Shown: positions 36,926-46,400 of the stretch, piece after piece | How positions within the stretch are numbered: position 1 is the first letter of the stretch | How the letters are laid out: each line of letters opens with the position of its first letter | Origin: Marinobacter sp. S0848L | GTDB taxonomy: Bacteria > Pseudomonadota > Gammaproteobacteria > Pseudomonadales > Oleiphilaceae | Direction: 5' to 3' | NCBI RefSeq assembly: GCF_023016065.1 | Contig: NZ_JALKAQ010000008.1 | Coordinates: forward strand, 62,001-126,000 | Length of the DNA: 64,000 nucleotides | The notes under the pieces: generated by a model | What the model was told of the DNA's origin: nothing | Database searches by the model: none | Seen by the model: the letters and a program-made list of their open reading frames with translations, nothing else | Program-made: the position numbers and the translations under genes

Positions 36926-38380
36926 GTGGTAGAGGGATTCGCTCAATTCAGTACAGCTAACCCGGAGATGATGCTGGGGGGTGCTATGGTTCTGTTGTTC
37001 GTTTGCGTTGGTCTGCTTGGCCTGCTGCTGAACAGAACGTCCCGGTTAAATGCGGCCCGGCAAGCCCAAGCGCTTCATGACCAGGAAGTTCAGCATCTGG
37101 CCGCGGCTTTGGCGGAAAAGCAGGAGCGTGCCGATAAGCTGGAATTCGCCGTAGATAACTGGCGGGATCAGGTTGCGGCGCTGAAAGCCGATCTGCGCGA
37201 GCAACAGGTTTCGCTGGAAAAAGAACGCCGGGCCGCCAGTGAAAAACTGGAGCTGTTGGAAAAGAACCGGGATAGCCTCAAGCAGGAATTCGAGAACCTG
37301 GCCAACCGCATTTTCGATCAAAAGAGCGAACGCTTCAGCCAGCAATCGAAAACCAGTCTGGACTCTTTGCTAAATCCGTTCCGCGATCAGCTGCAGGATT
37401 TCCGTAAGCGAGTAGAGGACGTTTACACCACAGAAACCCGGGATCGCCAAGCCTTACGCAGCGAAATCAAATCGCTGCAGGATCTGAACCGGCAGATAAC
37501 CGAAGAAGCCGCTAATCTGACGAAAGCGCTGAAAGGCGATAAAAAGGTACAGGGTAACTGGGGCGAATTGATTCTCGAGCGGGTACTTGAGCGTTCGGGT
37601 TTGCGCAAAGGTATTGAGTACGAAACTCAAGGCAGCTATCGGGACAACGATAATCAGCTGTTGCGTCCGGATGTCATCGTTCATCTGCCTGACCAGCGTA
37701 ATTTGGTGGTGGATTCGAAGGTGTCACTGGTGGCCTACCAGCAATGGGTGATCGCCGAGGATGACGAGGCTCGCGAACAAGCCTTGAAGCAACACGTTGA
37801 AGCGGTAAGAAATCACATTCGTACGCTGAGCGAAAAGGACTACAGTCAGCTAAACGGGTTGCATTCGCCTGACTTCGTACTCTTATTTATGCCCATTGAA
37901 CCCGCGTTCGTGGCAGCTTTTCAACAAGATGATAACTTGTTCGCTGAAGCGTTCGAGAGAAAGATTATTGTGGTGACACCCACCACTCTGTTGGCGACGT
38001 TGCGCACCATTGAGAACATTTGGCGTTACGAACGGCAGAGCCAGAACGCGCGCCGCATTGCTGATCGCGCAGGCGCGGTATACGACAAGCTACGAGTGTT
38101 TGTGGAAGCCATGGAGCGGCTTGGCAGCCAGCTGCATACAGCGCAGGGTACGTACGATAATGCGATGAATACCCTGACCCGAGGCCGTGGTAATCTAATC
38201 TCTCAGGCTAACCGGTTTGTGGAGTTGGGAGTTCGGGTAAAAAAAGAATTGCCGAAAAGCATTGTTGAGCAAGCCGAAGTGGACGCTGACGATGTCGAGC
38301 GTGACGAAGCATCTGAATCGCGCCGTGAACCCGCGTCAGCAGACATGATTTCAAGCGGCACCGAGAGTCATCAGGAGTAG
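36926..38380 (+). CDS. rmuC: DNA recombination protein RmuC
   Basis: A 484-residue protein with one N-terminal membrane helix (about 12-37), a long coiled coil (about 40-150) and the RmuC PD-(D/E)xK-like domain (NWGELILERVLERSGL...RPDVIVHLPDQRNLVVDSKVSL). RmuC limits inversions at short inverted repeats in E. coli. GTG 36926 lies 9 bases after CAGGAG; the TTG at 36917 directly abuts that box and cannot be used. The next gene begins 4 bases after the stop. Confidence 0.92.
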   Translation: MVEGFAQFSTANPEMMLGGAMVLLFVCVGLLGLLLNRTSRLNAARQAQALHDQEVQHLAAALAEKQERADKLEFAVDNWRDQVAALKADLREQQVSLEKERRAASEKLELLEKNRDSLKQEFENLANRIFDQKSERFSQQSKTSLDSLLNPFRDQLQDFRKRVEDVYTTETRDRQALRSEIKSLQDLNRQITEEAANLTKALKGDKKVQGNWGELILERVLERSGLRKGIEYETQGSYRDNDNQLLRPDVIVHLPDQRNLVVDSKVSLVAYQQWVIAEDDEAREQALKQHVEAVRNHIRTLSEKDYSQLNGLHSPDFVLLFMPIEPAFVAAFQQDDNLFAEAFERKIIVVTPTTLLATLRTIENIWRYERQSQNARRIADRAGAVYDKLRVFVEAMERLGSQLHTAQGTYDNAMNTLTRGRGNLISQANRFVELGVRVKKELPKSIVEQAEVDADDVERDEASESRREPASADMISSGTESHQE

Positions 38381-38384
38381 CAGT

Positions 38385-39263
38385 ATGTTGTTAACACGAA
38401 AGCGGTGTACGCCGGTGGCCCGTTCATGGCTTGCTGGATTGGTGGTTTCTTCTTTTTTGATGTGCGCAGGGCCGGCTCAGGCTCTGGAGCCAGAGCACGA
38501 AGTTCGCCGGCTTATGCTGGCCACCGAAGAGGCTGTGAGCGCAGAGCGCTGGAGTGAGGCGGGGGAATACCTAAACCGTCTTCAGACCATGAAGGCCGAA
38601 AAGCCTGCGGAATATTTGTATTACCGTGGCAGAGCCATGTTGCAGGCAAAACATTTTAACGAAGCGCGCTCTGCGCTTGAAGGGTACGTCAGTCGTGCGG
38701 GGGCGGAAGGTAAGTACTACCAGCAGTCTCTCACCCTGATTACGGATATTGAGAAACAAAGTAAAGCCAATGCCCGTGCGTTGGTTGAAGGTAAGGTTAA
38801 TGCGCGCGAGCCCGTGGCCGTGATCGAGCCCGCCGGTGGCGAAAAACTGGACACTTTGCGTAAGTTGTATCTCGCCAAAACCGACCGGGAAGCACTGATC
38901 ATTCACTTGAATGCCTTACTGGATGCCAACGGTTGGCGCAAAGATAGAGCTGTGGTGCGCTTGGACCGGCCAGCGGATATTCAATACCGTGTGACCATAA
39001 ATGGCAGTGAGCTTACGATCCAACAGGTACGGCGGGAAATCGATGGGACTCTGGTGCGCAAAACCAGCCCGCTACCGGTTTATGGTGTGAACCCACAACC
39101 ACGCTGGGATTGCCAGGACGTTGTCGGCGCTTGTTGGATATACGACCCTCGGGACGGCTCACGATTGTTCCAGTTGGCGCCTAATCAAGCGAAAGTGAGC
39201 GAAATTGCCCAAACCTTGGGGCGGCTCATTCGTAACCTTCAGCAAGGTAGTGCCGGGAATTGA
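38385..39263 (+). CDS. Secreted hypothetical protein with TPR-like repeats
   Basis: A 292-residue protein with a signal peptide (basic start, hydrophobic core, cleavage near ...AQA-LEPEH at about 34). Residues 45-125 have a repeat-like helical pattern (ERWSEAGEYLNRLQ, KHFNEARSALEGYV) resembling tetratricopeptide repeats. The C-terminal half is unassigned. It starts 4 bases after rmuC and is probably co-transcribed. Likely periplasmic; function unknown. Confidence 0.7.
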   Translation: MLLTRKRCTPVARSWLAGLVVSSFLMCAGPAQALEPEHEVRRLMLATEEAVSAERWSEAGEYLNRLQTMKAEKPAEYLYYRGRAMLQAKHFNEARSALEGYVSRAGAEGKYYQQSLTLITDIEKQSKANARALVEGKVNAREPVAVIEPAGGEKLDTLRKLYLAKTDREALIIHLNALLDANGWRKDRAVVRLDRPADIQYRVTINGSELTIQQVRREIDGTLVRKTSPLPVYGVNPQPRWDCQDVVGACWIYDPRDGSRLFQLAPNQAKVSEIAQTLGRLIRNLQQGSAGN

Positions 39264-39266
39264 ACG

Positions 39267-40289
39267 CTAGAGCGTAGCCAAGTTGCCCCGTTCGCCATCA
39301 CGCCAGGCGCCCGGGGTAACGCCGGTCCACTTCTTAAACGCCCGATGGAAGGTAGACGGCTCCGTAAAGCCAACCCGCTCCGCAATATCATTGATCGGCA
39401 AGTCTTGATGGCTCAGGTAATAAATGGCCATATCCCGCCGTAGTAGATCCTTAATTTCCTGAAACGACGTGTTCTCTTGCTTGAGCCTGCGCCTTAGGGT
39501 TTGGGGGCTGGTGTGCAGCTCTTGCGCTATCCAGTCAAAGTCCGGCATGGGTTTGGAGAAGTCCCGGCCGATCAAGCCACGAATACGGCCCGTCCAGGTG
39601 TTGCTTTCATCGGGGCGGGATAACAAATCCGCTGGCGACGTTTTCAGGAATTGGCGCATCTCGGGCTTGTCCCGAATCACCGGTGCCGAGAGAAAGCGTT
39701 TGTTGAAGGTGAGGGCAGTGCAGTCCGATTCGAACGCCAGTGGGCAGCGGAAAATGTGTCGCAGTTCATCGCCGTGTTCTGGTTTAGAGTAATGGAACTC
39801 GGCTTTCTCCAGTTCCACAGGTTGCCCGATCAGCCAACTCGCAAGCCGGTGCCAGATAACCGGTAGGCTCTCTTGCAGGAAATGGTCCGGGTCGCAGTAT
39901 TCACCCTCAATCTTCGACACCAGTCGCGCACTGTCTTCGTGGATCTCAAGCTTCATACCGGCCATGGGGTCGAACAGGCGGGAAAACTGGTAGGTTTGCC
40001 GCAACACCTCTTCTAACGTCTGGCAGTTGATGGCCAGTTCGCACATAGTCGCGAACGTGCCTGTTCGGGCCCGTCTTGGCCCTAGCCCCATAAACTCATC
40101 GCCGGTTCTGGTCCAGATCACTTGCATCAAACGGCTGAATTGGGCGCTGTTAACCCGGGCTTTCTCAATGCGCAGTAAATCGGGCGAGATGCCGGCTTCC
40201 AGTAACAGTTCGCGAACATCAAAACCCAAGCGCTCGGCGCCGGTGAGGGATGCTTCAACAAAGTGCTTGGAAACCGTAAGAGCAGACAT
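39267..40289 (-). CDS. AraC-family transcriptional regulator (OruR/ArgR-like N-domain)
   Basis: A 340-residue protein with an arabinose-binding-like N-terminal domain (about 20-205) and a C-terminal AraC double helix-turn-helix (ELHTSPQTLRRRLKQENTSFQEIKDLLR...NDIAERVGFTEPSTFHRAFKKWTGVTPG). The frame extends upstream to 40520 but would overlap the divergent CoA-transferase; ATG 40289 gives the normal domain start. It probably controls the CoA-transferase gene across a dyad-rich intergenic region. Confidence 0.87.
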   Translation of the reverse strand: MSALTVSKHFVEASLTGAERLGFDVRELLLEAGISPDLLRIEKARVNSAQFSRLMQVIWTRTGDEFMGLGPRRARTGTFATMCELAINCQTLEEVLRQTYQFSRLFDPMAGMKLEIHEDSARLVSKIEGEYCDPDHFLQESLPVIWHRLASWLIGQPVELEKAEFHYSKPEHGDELRHIFRCPLAFESDCTALTFNKRFLSAPVIRDKPEMRQFLKTSPADLLSRPDESNTWTGRIRGLIGRDFSKPMPDFDWIAQELHTSPQTLRRRLKQENTSFQEIKDLLRRDMAIYYLSHQDLPINDIAERVGFTEPSTFHRAFKKWTGVTPGAWRDGERGNLATL

Positions 40290-40376
40290 ACACGAACCTT
40301 TTGTGAGACGCCATTCATCATAAGTGCCCAGAAAGACAATGCAACCGCTTGAATGACCGCGAAGATGGAAGATTTC

Positions 40377-40408
40377 GCCAATGGGATTGGCCAAACGGGT
40401 AGTTGGCC
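40377..40408. promoter_or_regulatory. Dyad cluster between the AraC regulator and the CoA-transferase
   Basis: A perfect dyad GCCAAT-GGG-ATTGGC (40377-40391) is followed by a third half-site TTGGCC (40403-40408), which forms another dyad with the overlapping GGCCAA. Such phased half-sites in a divergent promoter suggest a binding site for the neighbouring regulator. Confidence 0.45.
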
Positions 40409-40476
40409 GAGGCCCGAAAAACCGGCAGCATGAGTTCATCGACTCATAACGACAAACAAAACGACAGGAGATTGCC

Positions 40477-41535
40477 GTGACAGCCCCGCTCAAGGAACTG
40501 AAAGTCCTCGATTTCAGCACGCTATTGCCTGGGCCCTACGCCACCATGATGTTGGCCGATATGGGTGCCGAAGTACTTCGTGTTGAAGCGCCAGACAGAG
40601 TGGATCTGGTGAAAGTGATTCCGCCCTTTGATGGCAAATTCAGCACGGCGTATTCCTATCTTGGCCGTGGCAAGCAAACCCTTCAGCTCAACCTGAAGCA
40701 AGAGGGCAGCGCCGACCAAATCAAAGAGCTGGTAAAAGAGTACGACGTGGTGGTGGAGCAATTCCGCCCAGGCGTGATGGACCGCCTCGGCATTGGTTAC
40801 GAGACTCTCAAAGCCATTAACCCTAAGCTGATCTATTGCGCCATCACCGGCTACGGCCAAACCGGCCCCTACAAAGACCGCGCGGGCCACGACATTAACT
40901 ACCTCGCCATCTCCGGTGTCGCCAGCCATTGCGGCCGGGCCGACAGCGGGCCACCGCCCATGGGTATTCAGATTGCCGACGTAGCCGGCGGCTCCCACCA
41001 CGCGGTGATGGGCATTCTGGCAGCTGTTATACGCCGCCAGCAGACCGGTGAGGGCGCTTTCATTGACATCAGCATGACCGATGCGGCCTTTTCTATGAAC
41101 GCCATGGCAGGTGCTGCCGCCATTGCAGGCGGCCAAACTCAGAAGCCTGAGAGTGGCATGCTCAATGGCGGCACCTTCTACGACTACTACCAGACCAGTG
41201 ATGGCCGTTGGTTGTCTGTCGGAAGTCTGGAGCCACAATTCTCGGCGCGCTTGTGTGATGCGCTAGAAATCCCCGAGATGAAGAGCTTTGCTCTTAGCCA
41301 AAACCCAAAACAGCAGCAGGCGTTAAAGAAAGCCATAAAGCAAAAAGTAGCTGAGAAAACCTTTGCGGAATGGCGGGAGATTTTTGCGGAGGTGGATGCG
41401 TGTGTGGAGCCGGTGCTGACTATTGAGGAGGCGGCGGAGCATCCGCAGATTGTGGCGCGGGGGATGGTGGTTGAGAAAGACAGGGGGGATGGTTTGGGGC
41501 AGAGGCAGTTGGGGGTGGCTATAAGATACGCTTAA
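40477..41535 (+). CDS. CaiB/BaiF family CoA-transferase (class III)
   Basis: A 352-residue protein of the class III CoA-transferase / alpha-methylacyl-CoA racemase family. It has the N-terminal LLPGPYATMMLADMGAEVLRVE block and the GRGKQTLQLNLK and GYGQTGPYKDRAGHDINYLAISG motifs; D144 of RAGHD is the usual catalytic aspartate. It could be an acyl-CoA racemase or transferase for branched fatty acids. GTG start after ACAGGAG. Codon use turns very purine- and G-rich in the last 60 codons. Confidence 0.85.
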   Translation: MTAPLKELKVLDFSTLLPGPYATMMLADMGAEVLRVEAPDRVDLVKVIPPFDGKFSTAYSYLGRGKQTLQLNLKQEGSADQIKELVKEYDVVVEQFRPGVMDRLGIGYETLKAINPKLIYCAITGYGQTGPYKDRAGHDINYLAISGVASHCGRADSGPPPMGIQIADVAGGSHHAVMGILAAVIRRQQTGEGAFIDISMTDAAFSMNAMAGAAAIAGGQTQKPESGMLNGGTFYDYYQTSDGRWLSVGSLEPQFSARLCDALEIPEMKSFALSQNPKQQQALKKAIKQKVAEKTFAEWREIFAEVDACVEPVLTIEEAAEHPQIVARGMVVEKDRGDGLGQRQLGVAIRYA

Positions 41536-41552
41536 TCGTATTACCTAAAAGC

Positions 41553-41586
41553 GACAAAAAAGGAGGGTTACCCCTCCTTTTTTGTC
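41553..41586. terminator. Bidirectional terminator
   Basis: Arms GACAAAAAAGGAGGG and CCCTCCTTTTTTGTC form a 15-bp perfect stem with a short loop, between the CoA-transferase and the convergent lipase gene. Confidence 0.9.
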
Positions 41587-41623
41587 TTTAACGTTACTTT
41601 TTCAGTTATTGCGGCCCTTCGTC

Positions 41624-44371
41624 CTATTCTTGAGCTTGCGTTCCGAAGAACGTGATCACATCATTTGCGATTTCCGAAAATGCACTCAATGGCTGAGCCG
41701 TCACGACCGTTGAGTGGTTGCCCGAAGCAAGGCGCTTCACTTCAATAGTCTGCCCTGACGTTGCGCCGGAATCTTCGAGGGCGTAGATCAGTGGCTCAGT
41801 TCCCGCAAGTGGGGCAGGTTTCGCAAGACCGAGTGGCGCTGTGTAGCCTTCAATGCTATTGAGTGCTTCGCCGTATGATTTATCGGCGGCAACAGGGACT
41901 GTCTGATCCTTAGTTTTGATGTCTGTACCATTGCCGTACACTTCATTTACGTATACGGGAGTGGTGGAAGCTAGAGATGCAGCAAAGTTAAGCGGTTCTG
42001 CGCTATCTATAGATGCCTGGGCTACATTGAGGAATAGCTCGAGTTCTCGGCTGCCCTGAGTGAGGCTAGCTTTCGCGAGTTGGCCTAGGACAGTCGGGCT
42101 GATGCTTGGCGAGTTCTCTAGCAGCTTGGCAACTCCAGCTCCTGGAGTGATTAGAGCTGCAGCTGTGATTTCGTTGATATTAGCATTGCCCAGTGTTGCA
42201 TCTTGTGACGCGCCATTAGCAACGGATACAAAGGTCGTGCCAACAATGCCACCTAGAGAGTGTCCGGCGAAGAATAGCTTGCTACTGCCTCCTACGTCGA
42301 TGTCTTCTCCTGCTGTGCCGTTATCGTCAAGGTCGAGGCCATTGAGGCTAGGAAGGCTGGCATTAAGATTGAGCAGGTCGACCACCGCTTGGCGTAGGTT
42401 GTCCCTAGCAACGGGTAAATTGCTGAGATTTAGGAAAAACTGACCTGATGAGCCGACTGCTTTGTCAGCATCAAGAGAGTACGTCATGCGAACTGGAGCA
42501 CCATTCTTCTGGCCCCAGCCAAAGTGTCTTTCGCTAACCGGAAGCGGGCTGTCCACGATCTTACCAGTGTTAGGGTCTAGAGCTTTATCGGCACCAAACG
42601 CGAGAGACGGGTCCACACCGCCTGTAGCCAATGTTGGCGCAATGCCATGGTGCGGCAGGTCCATTGCTACAGTTACGAAGCAGTTATCTGCTAGTTGATT
42701 GCCAAGAGCTAGGCTATGAGAGCGGTTTCCAAAAATACCGTGCTGGTAAATTACAACATCCCATGGTTTGGCATCTCCGCACTTAGCCTCATCGGGTACA
42801 GAAAGCATTAGTGGCACGCTCACGTCACCCTGCTTGTCAGCAAAGGGGTACTTATATGTCACTTTGTCTGAACGGGGGGTTTTCCCGCTAGGGTCGATTT
42901 TAATGCCAAGTTTGCTCGACGCGGCCCACGGGGCATTAATGGCTTGAGGATTGGATTCTGTTGGGATGCTTAGGTAGTAAGGTAGTGTAATACCCCCTAC
43001 TAGGATATCGGTGGGCTTAGCACTTTCCCCCAGTGCTACATGTGCAGGTATGCGCCCAGGGAACACTGAAATGGTGCTTGGTGCTGGGCTGCTAACTCCT
43101 AGACTCGGTAAGTTGAGCTTCGCTGCAGTCCCGGCTGCAATTTGTGCGAGTGACGGACTTGCCGCTTCCGCTTGTCCAACTGCCGTTTCTGCTGCAGTTT
43201 TAAGGCGGGTGTACTGTTCAGTTGGAGAAAGGTCGCTCCAGCTGTCCAAATTGCTAACCAACGTCTGCAATATTGCTCCTTGGCGAGTTTGTGTTAGCCC
43301 TTTCCGGTAAAAAAATTGTGCGGGTGCTGCAGCTGTTTCCAGAACGTCAGCGGTTCCGCCGGTGGTGAAGGTTAATGCTAAAGAAATGTTGTCATTACCA
43401 AGAGCAGGGAGGCCAACCTGCTTACGCACGATGTTCGTTACATTCTCAAAATAACCGCTTGCCAGTTGTTCCCAACTGTTGATCGCAGGGATTAGCGGAG
43501 CGAGCTGCTGACTAAGTAGATCAGCTGGGCTTTCGGCGCTAGAAATATTGTTGTATACCGGGTCGTTAATGAGCGGATCTCCGTCATAGTCAACGATCTC
43601 GTTAGTGACAACTACAAGGTATTTCTTTTTGGGGTCGAGAGGCTGAAGAGGTGTAATTCTCAGCGCATTGTCGGTTCCGCCATCGAGGTTAATAACCTCG
43701 ACGCGATACTCCATCGCTTTTTCTTGCAGTTGTTTGCCGATGTCCATGAGCTGGGCGCCGATTGCCGGCTTGGAGGCATCCGGAGTATCCGGATTGGCAA
43801 GTGCTGCTTGCAACTGCTGAGCTGTCTTCAGCAAAATTCCCAGATCAAAAGTTGGGGTTTCGCCAGGAAGTACCACGCCTTCAGGTAGAGTGATACCGTT
43901 ATCATCTGCGAGCTTCATGTAATGGTCTGAGTTATTCAGAAGTGCATCGCCACTAGGGAAGTCTAACCCTAAGAGAAAAACATTTTGCGTCGGATTAGGA
44001 ATGAGGTTTCCATCTTGTTCAATGAGAACTCGGCCGTCCACTGAGTCTTTTTCGATGGTCCCAGATAGCTTGATATCGAACTGAGCGACTGTCGAAGCGC
44101 CGTCTAGAGCGTCTAAACCGATCGTAACAGCGTTATCGCTAGAGCCCGCCATGGTCCCGTCGGCTGCAAGTTCTTGAGCGAAGAGAATGTCGTTAGGTGT
44201 TGGGAGTTGCTTGGTCGCCGGATTGAAAATCGGCCAGGTCTTCCCATCGATAGCAGTTGATGTGTTCTGTGGGCTTGAGTTTGCATTCTTGTTGTCATCG
44301 CTGCTATCAAAGCAGCCCGTTAACCCTAGAGTAGAAGCCACGGCAAGACTTATTAGAGTTTTCTTGAACAT
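41624..44371 (-). CDS. VolA/Pla-1-family lipoprotein lipase
   Basis: A 915-residue protein. The signal peptide ends in a lipobox LTGC (C20), followed by a Ser/Asp/Asn-rich tether suggesting outer-membrane attachment. Residues 45-400 resemble the N-terminal domain of Vibrio VolA-like surface lysophospholipases. The alpha/beta-hydrolase part contains YQHGIFGNRSHS (oxyanion region) and the nucleophile elbow GHSLGG, then a late GNHSTVV histidine. It probably releases fatty acids from external phospholipids. Monocistronic. GC content is lower than its neighbours. Confidence 0.85.
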   Translation of the reverse strand: MFKKTLISLAVASTLGLTGCFDSSDDNKNANSSPQNTSTAIDGKTWPIFNPATKQLPTPNDILFAQELAADGTMAGSSDNAVTIGLDALDGASTVAQFDIKLSGTIEKDSVDGRVLIEQDGNLIPNPTQNVFLLGLDFPSGDALLNNSDHYMKLADDNGITLPEGVVLPGETPTFDLGILLKTAQQLQAALANPDTPDASKPAIGAQLMDIGKQLQEKAMEYRVEVINLDGGTDNALRITPLQPLDPKKKYLVVVTNEIVDYDGDPLINDPVYNNISSAESPADLLSQQLAPLIPAINSWEQLASGYFENVTNIVRKQVGLPALGNDNISLALTFTTGGTADVLETAAAPAQFFYRKGLTQTRQGAILQTLVSNLDSWSDLSPTEQYTRLKTAAETAVGQAEAASPSLAQIAAGTAAKLNLPSLGVSSPAPSTISVFPGRIPAHVALGESAKPTDILVGGITLPYYLSIPTESNPQAINAPWAASSKLGIKIDPSGKTPRSDKVTYKYPFADKQGDVSVPLMLSVPDEAKCGDAKPWDVVIYQHGIFGNRSHSLALGNQLADNCFVTVAMDLPHHGIAPTLATGGVDPSLAFGADKALDPNTGKIVDSPLPVSERHFGWGQKNGAPVRMTYSLDADKAVGSSGQFFLNLSNLPVARDNLRQAVVDLLNLNASLPSLNGLDLDDNGTAGEDIDVGGSSKLFFAGHSLGGIVGTTFVSVANGASQDATLGNANINEITAAALITPGAGVAKLLENSPSISPTVLGQLAKASLTQGSRELELFLNVAQASIDSAEPLNFAASLASTTPVYVNEVYGNGTDIKTKDQTVPVAADKSYGEALNSIEGYTAPLGLAKPAPLAGTEPLIYALEDSGATSGQTIEVKRLASGNHSTVVTAQPLSAFSEIANDVITFFGTQAQE

Positions 44372-44843
44372 GGGTGGAACCTTTTCCTGTTGTTGTATCG
44401 TTATATCCGGCTTAGACGGAACCGGTCGGCCCCTGAATTCCGCTCTTTTGCCTGTTCTGCTTATTTGTCTGAAATCGTAGCCAGCACTTTAAGCCAATTT
44501 CTGTAGCATCGACTATAGCGACACAGTGGCAAGTGTTGATCAGCCAAAAGTGTGATTCTGCGTTGCAACTCCACCCTCGCACAGTTGGAGTAGCCTCTTT
44601 GAAAAATAGAGCGCCTTTAGGGGTTTGTCGAGTTATGGGTAGCTGCTGTTGCGGGATTTAACAAAATGTTTCGAAAATGCCCAGAATGTCCTATAAATTC
44701 TGGCTAGCAAGGTCATAGATTGTTTCGCCTTCTGTCGCATCCCTCGCGTGTCGAAATTTCTGGTAAACTCTCGCTTCCTTTATAAGCAGGGCTGCTTTGA
44801 CGGTTCTGCGCACTTCCATAATCAGAAAGCTGATGAGGCGACT
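44372..44843. other. Intergenic region between lipase and fumarase
   Basis: No gene is seen in this divergent 470-base stretch. A candidate fumA promoter, TTTCGA (44669-44674) - 17 - TATAAA (44692-44697), is embedded in a 7-bp inverted repeat CCAGAAT (44681-44687) / ATTCTGG (44697-44703). Overlap of dyad and -10 suggests repression. The rest shows nothing I can name. Confidence 0.4.
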
Positions 44844-46358
44844 ATGACCACCGTAATCCGCCAGGACGACCTGATCGAAAGCGTAGCCGATGCGCTGCAG
44901 TTTATTTCCTATTACCACCCGAAGGATTTTATTCAGGGCGTGTACGAGGCCTACAAGAGGGAAGAGTCTCAGGCGGCGAAAGACGCCATGGCCCAGATTC
45001 TGATCAACTCCCGTATGTGTGCTCAGGGCCACCGCCCGATCTGTCAGGACACTGGCATCGTGACTGTATTCGTGAACATCGGTATGGATGTGAAATTCGA
45101 GTGCGACAAGGCGCTGGACGACGTGATCAACGAAGGCGTTCGCCGCGCGTACACTCATCCGGACAACGTTCTGCGTGCTTCTGTACTGGCTGATCCGGAT
45201 GGTAAGCGTCAGAACACCAAAGACAACACCCCCGCCATCATTCATTACAAGATGGTTCCGGGTAACACCGTTGAAGTGCACGTGGCCGCCAAAGGTGGCG
45301 GTTCTGAAGCCAAATCCAAGTTTGCCATGCTGAACCCGTCTGACTCGGTTGTAGAGTGGGTTCTGAAAATGATTCCACAGATGGGTGCTGGCTGGTGTCC
45401 GCCTGGCATGCTGGGGATCGGTATTGGTGGCACCGCTGAAAAGGCGATGGAGCTGGCGAAAGAATCTCTGCTGGACCCGATCGACATTCACGACCTACAA
45501 GAACGCGGCGCCTCTAACCGTGCCGAAGAGCTGCGCCTTGAGTTGTTCGAAAAAGTGAACGACTTGGGTATTGGTGCCCAGGGTCTAGGTGGTTTGACCA
45601 CGGTTCTGGACGTGAAGGTAAAAGATTACCCGACGCACGCTGCCAACAAGCCGGTTGCGATCATCCCGAACTGTGCGGCGACTCGTCACGCGCACTTCAC
45701 GCTGGACGGCACAGGCCCGTCTCTGCAAACGCCGCCGAGCCTGGACGACTGGCCGGAAATCACCTGGGAAGTGGGTGAGAACGTTCGCCGCGTGAACCTG
45801 GACACCGTGACCCCGGAAGACGTGAAAGACTGGCAGCCGGGTGAAACCGTTCTGCTGTCCGGCAAGATGCTGACCGGCCGTGATGCGGCTCATAAAAAGA
45901 TGGTCGATATGATCGAACGCGGTGAAGAATTGCCGGTGGATTTGAAAGGCCGCTTCATCTATTACGTTGGCCCGGTTGATCCGGTGGGCGAAGAAGTGGT
46001 TGGCCCGGCTGGCCCCACCACGGCTACCCGCATGGACAAGTTCACAGACACCATGCTGGAGAAAACCGGTTTGACCGGTATGATCGGTAAAGCCGAGCGT
46101 GGTCAGGTGGCCATTGATGCCATCAAGAAGCACGGCGCGGTGTACCTGATGGCCGTTGGCGGTGCCGCTTACCTGGTATCGAAGGCAATCAAAGGTGCGG
46201 AAGTGGTGGCCTTTGAAGAGTTGGGAATGGAAGCGATCTACGAGTTTGAAGTGGAAGACATGCCGGTAACCGTGGCAGTCGATTCTCGTGGTAGCTCCGT
46301 GCACCAGACCGGCCCGGTCGAGTGGCAGGAGAAGATTATCGCAGCCAAGGCTGTGTAA
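44844..46358 (+). CDS. Fumarate hydratase class I (Fe-S type)
   Basis: Interconverts fumarate and malate in the TCA cycle using an oxygen-sensitive 4Fe-4S cluster. It has 504 residues from ATG 44844, which follows GAGG; the in-frame extension to 44748 lacks a ribosome binding site. The N-terminal alpha domain (AQGHRPICQDTGIVTVFVNIG) and beta domain (GEVGPAGPTTATRMD-like block, then VYLMAVGGAAYLVSKAIK) are fused as in FumA/FumB. Cluster cysteines are found in RPICQD, IPNCAATRH and a third site. Confidence 0.94.
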   Translation: MTTVIRQDDLIESVADALQFISYYHPKDFIQGVYEAYKREESQAAKDAMAQILINSRMCAQGHRPICQDTGIVTVFVNIGMDVKFECDKALDDVINEGVRRAYTHPDNVLRASVLADPDGKRQNTKDNTPAIIHYKMVPGNTVEVHVAAKGGGSEAKSKFAMLNPSDSVVEWVLKMIPQMGAGWCPPGMLGIGIGGTAEKAMELAKESLLDPIDIHDLQERGASNRAEELRLELFEKVNDLGIGAQGLGGLTTVLDVKVKDYPTHAANKPVAIIPNCAATRHAHFTLDGTGPSLQTPPSLDDWPEITWEVGENVRRVNLDTVTPEDVKDWQPGETVLLSGKMLTGRDAAHKKMVDMIERGEELPVDLKGRFIYYVGPVDPVGEEVVGPAGPTTATRMDKFTDTMLEKTGLTGMIGKAERGQVAIDAIKKHGAVYLMAVGGAAYLVSKAIKGAEVVAFEELGMEAIYEFEVEDMPVTVAVDSRGSSVHQTGPVEWQEKIIAAKAV

Positions 46359-46400
46359 TCTGAGTTTTCTGCTTTAATCAGTGCGGCCCTGAGCGATGGT

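Noticed and set aside
40290-40520. Upstream extension of the AraC gene at 39.3 kb
   Set aside because: It would overlap the divergent CoA-transferase start and adds residues unlike the family.
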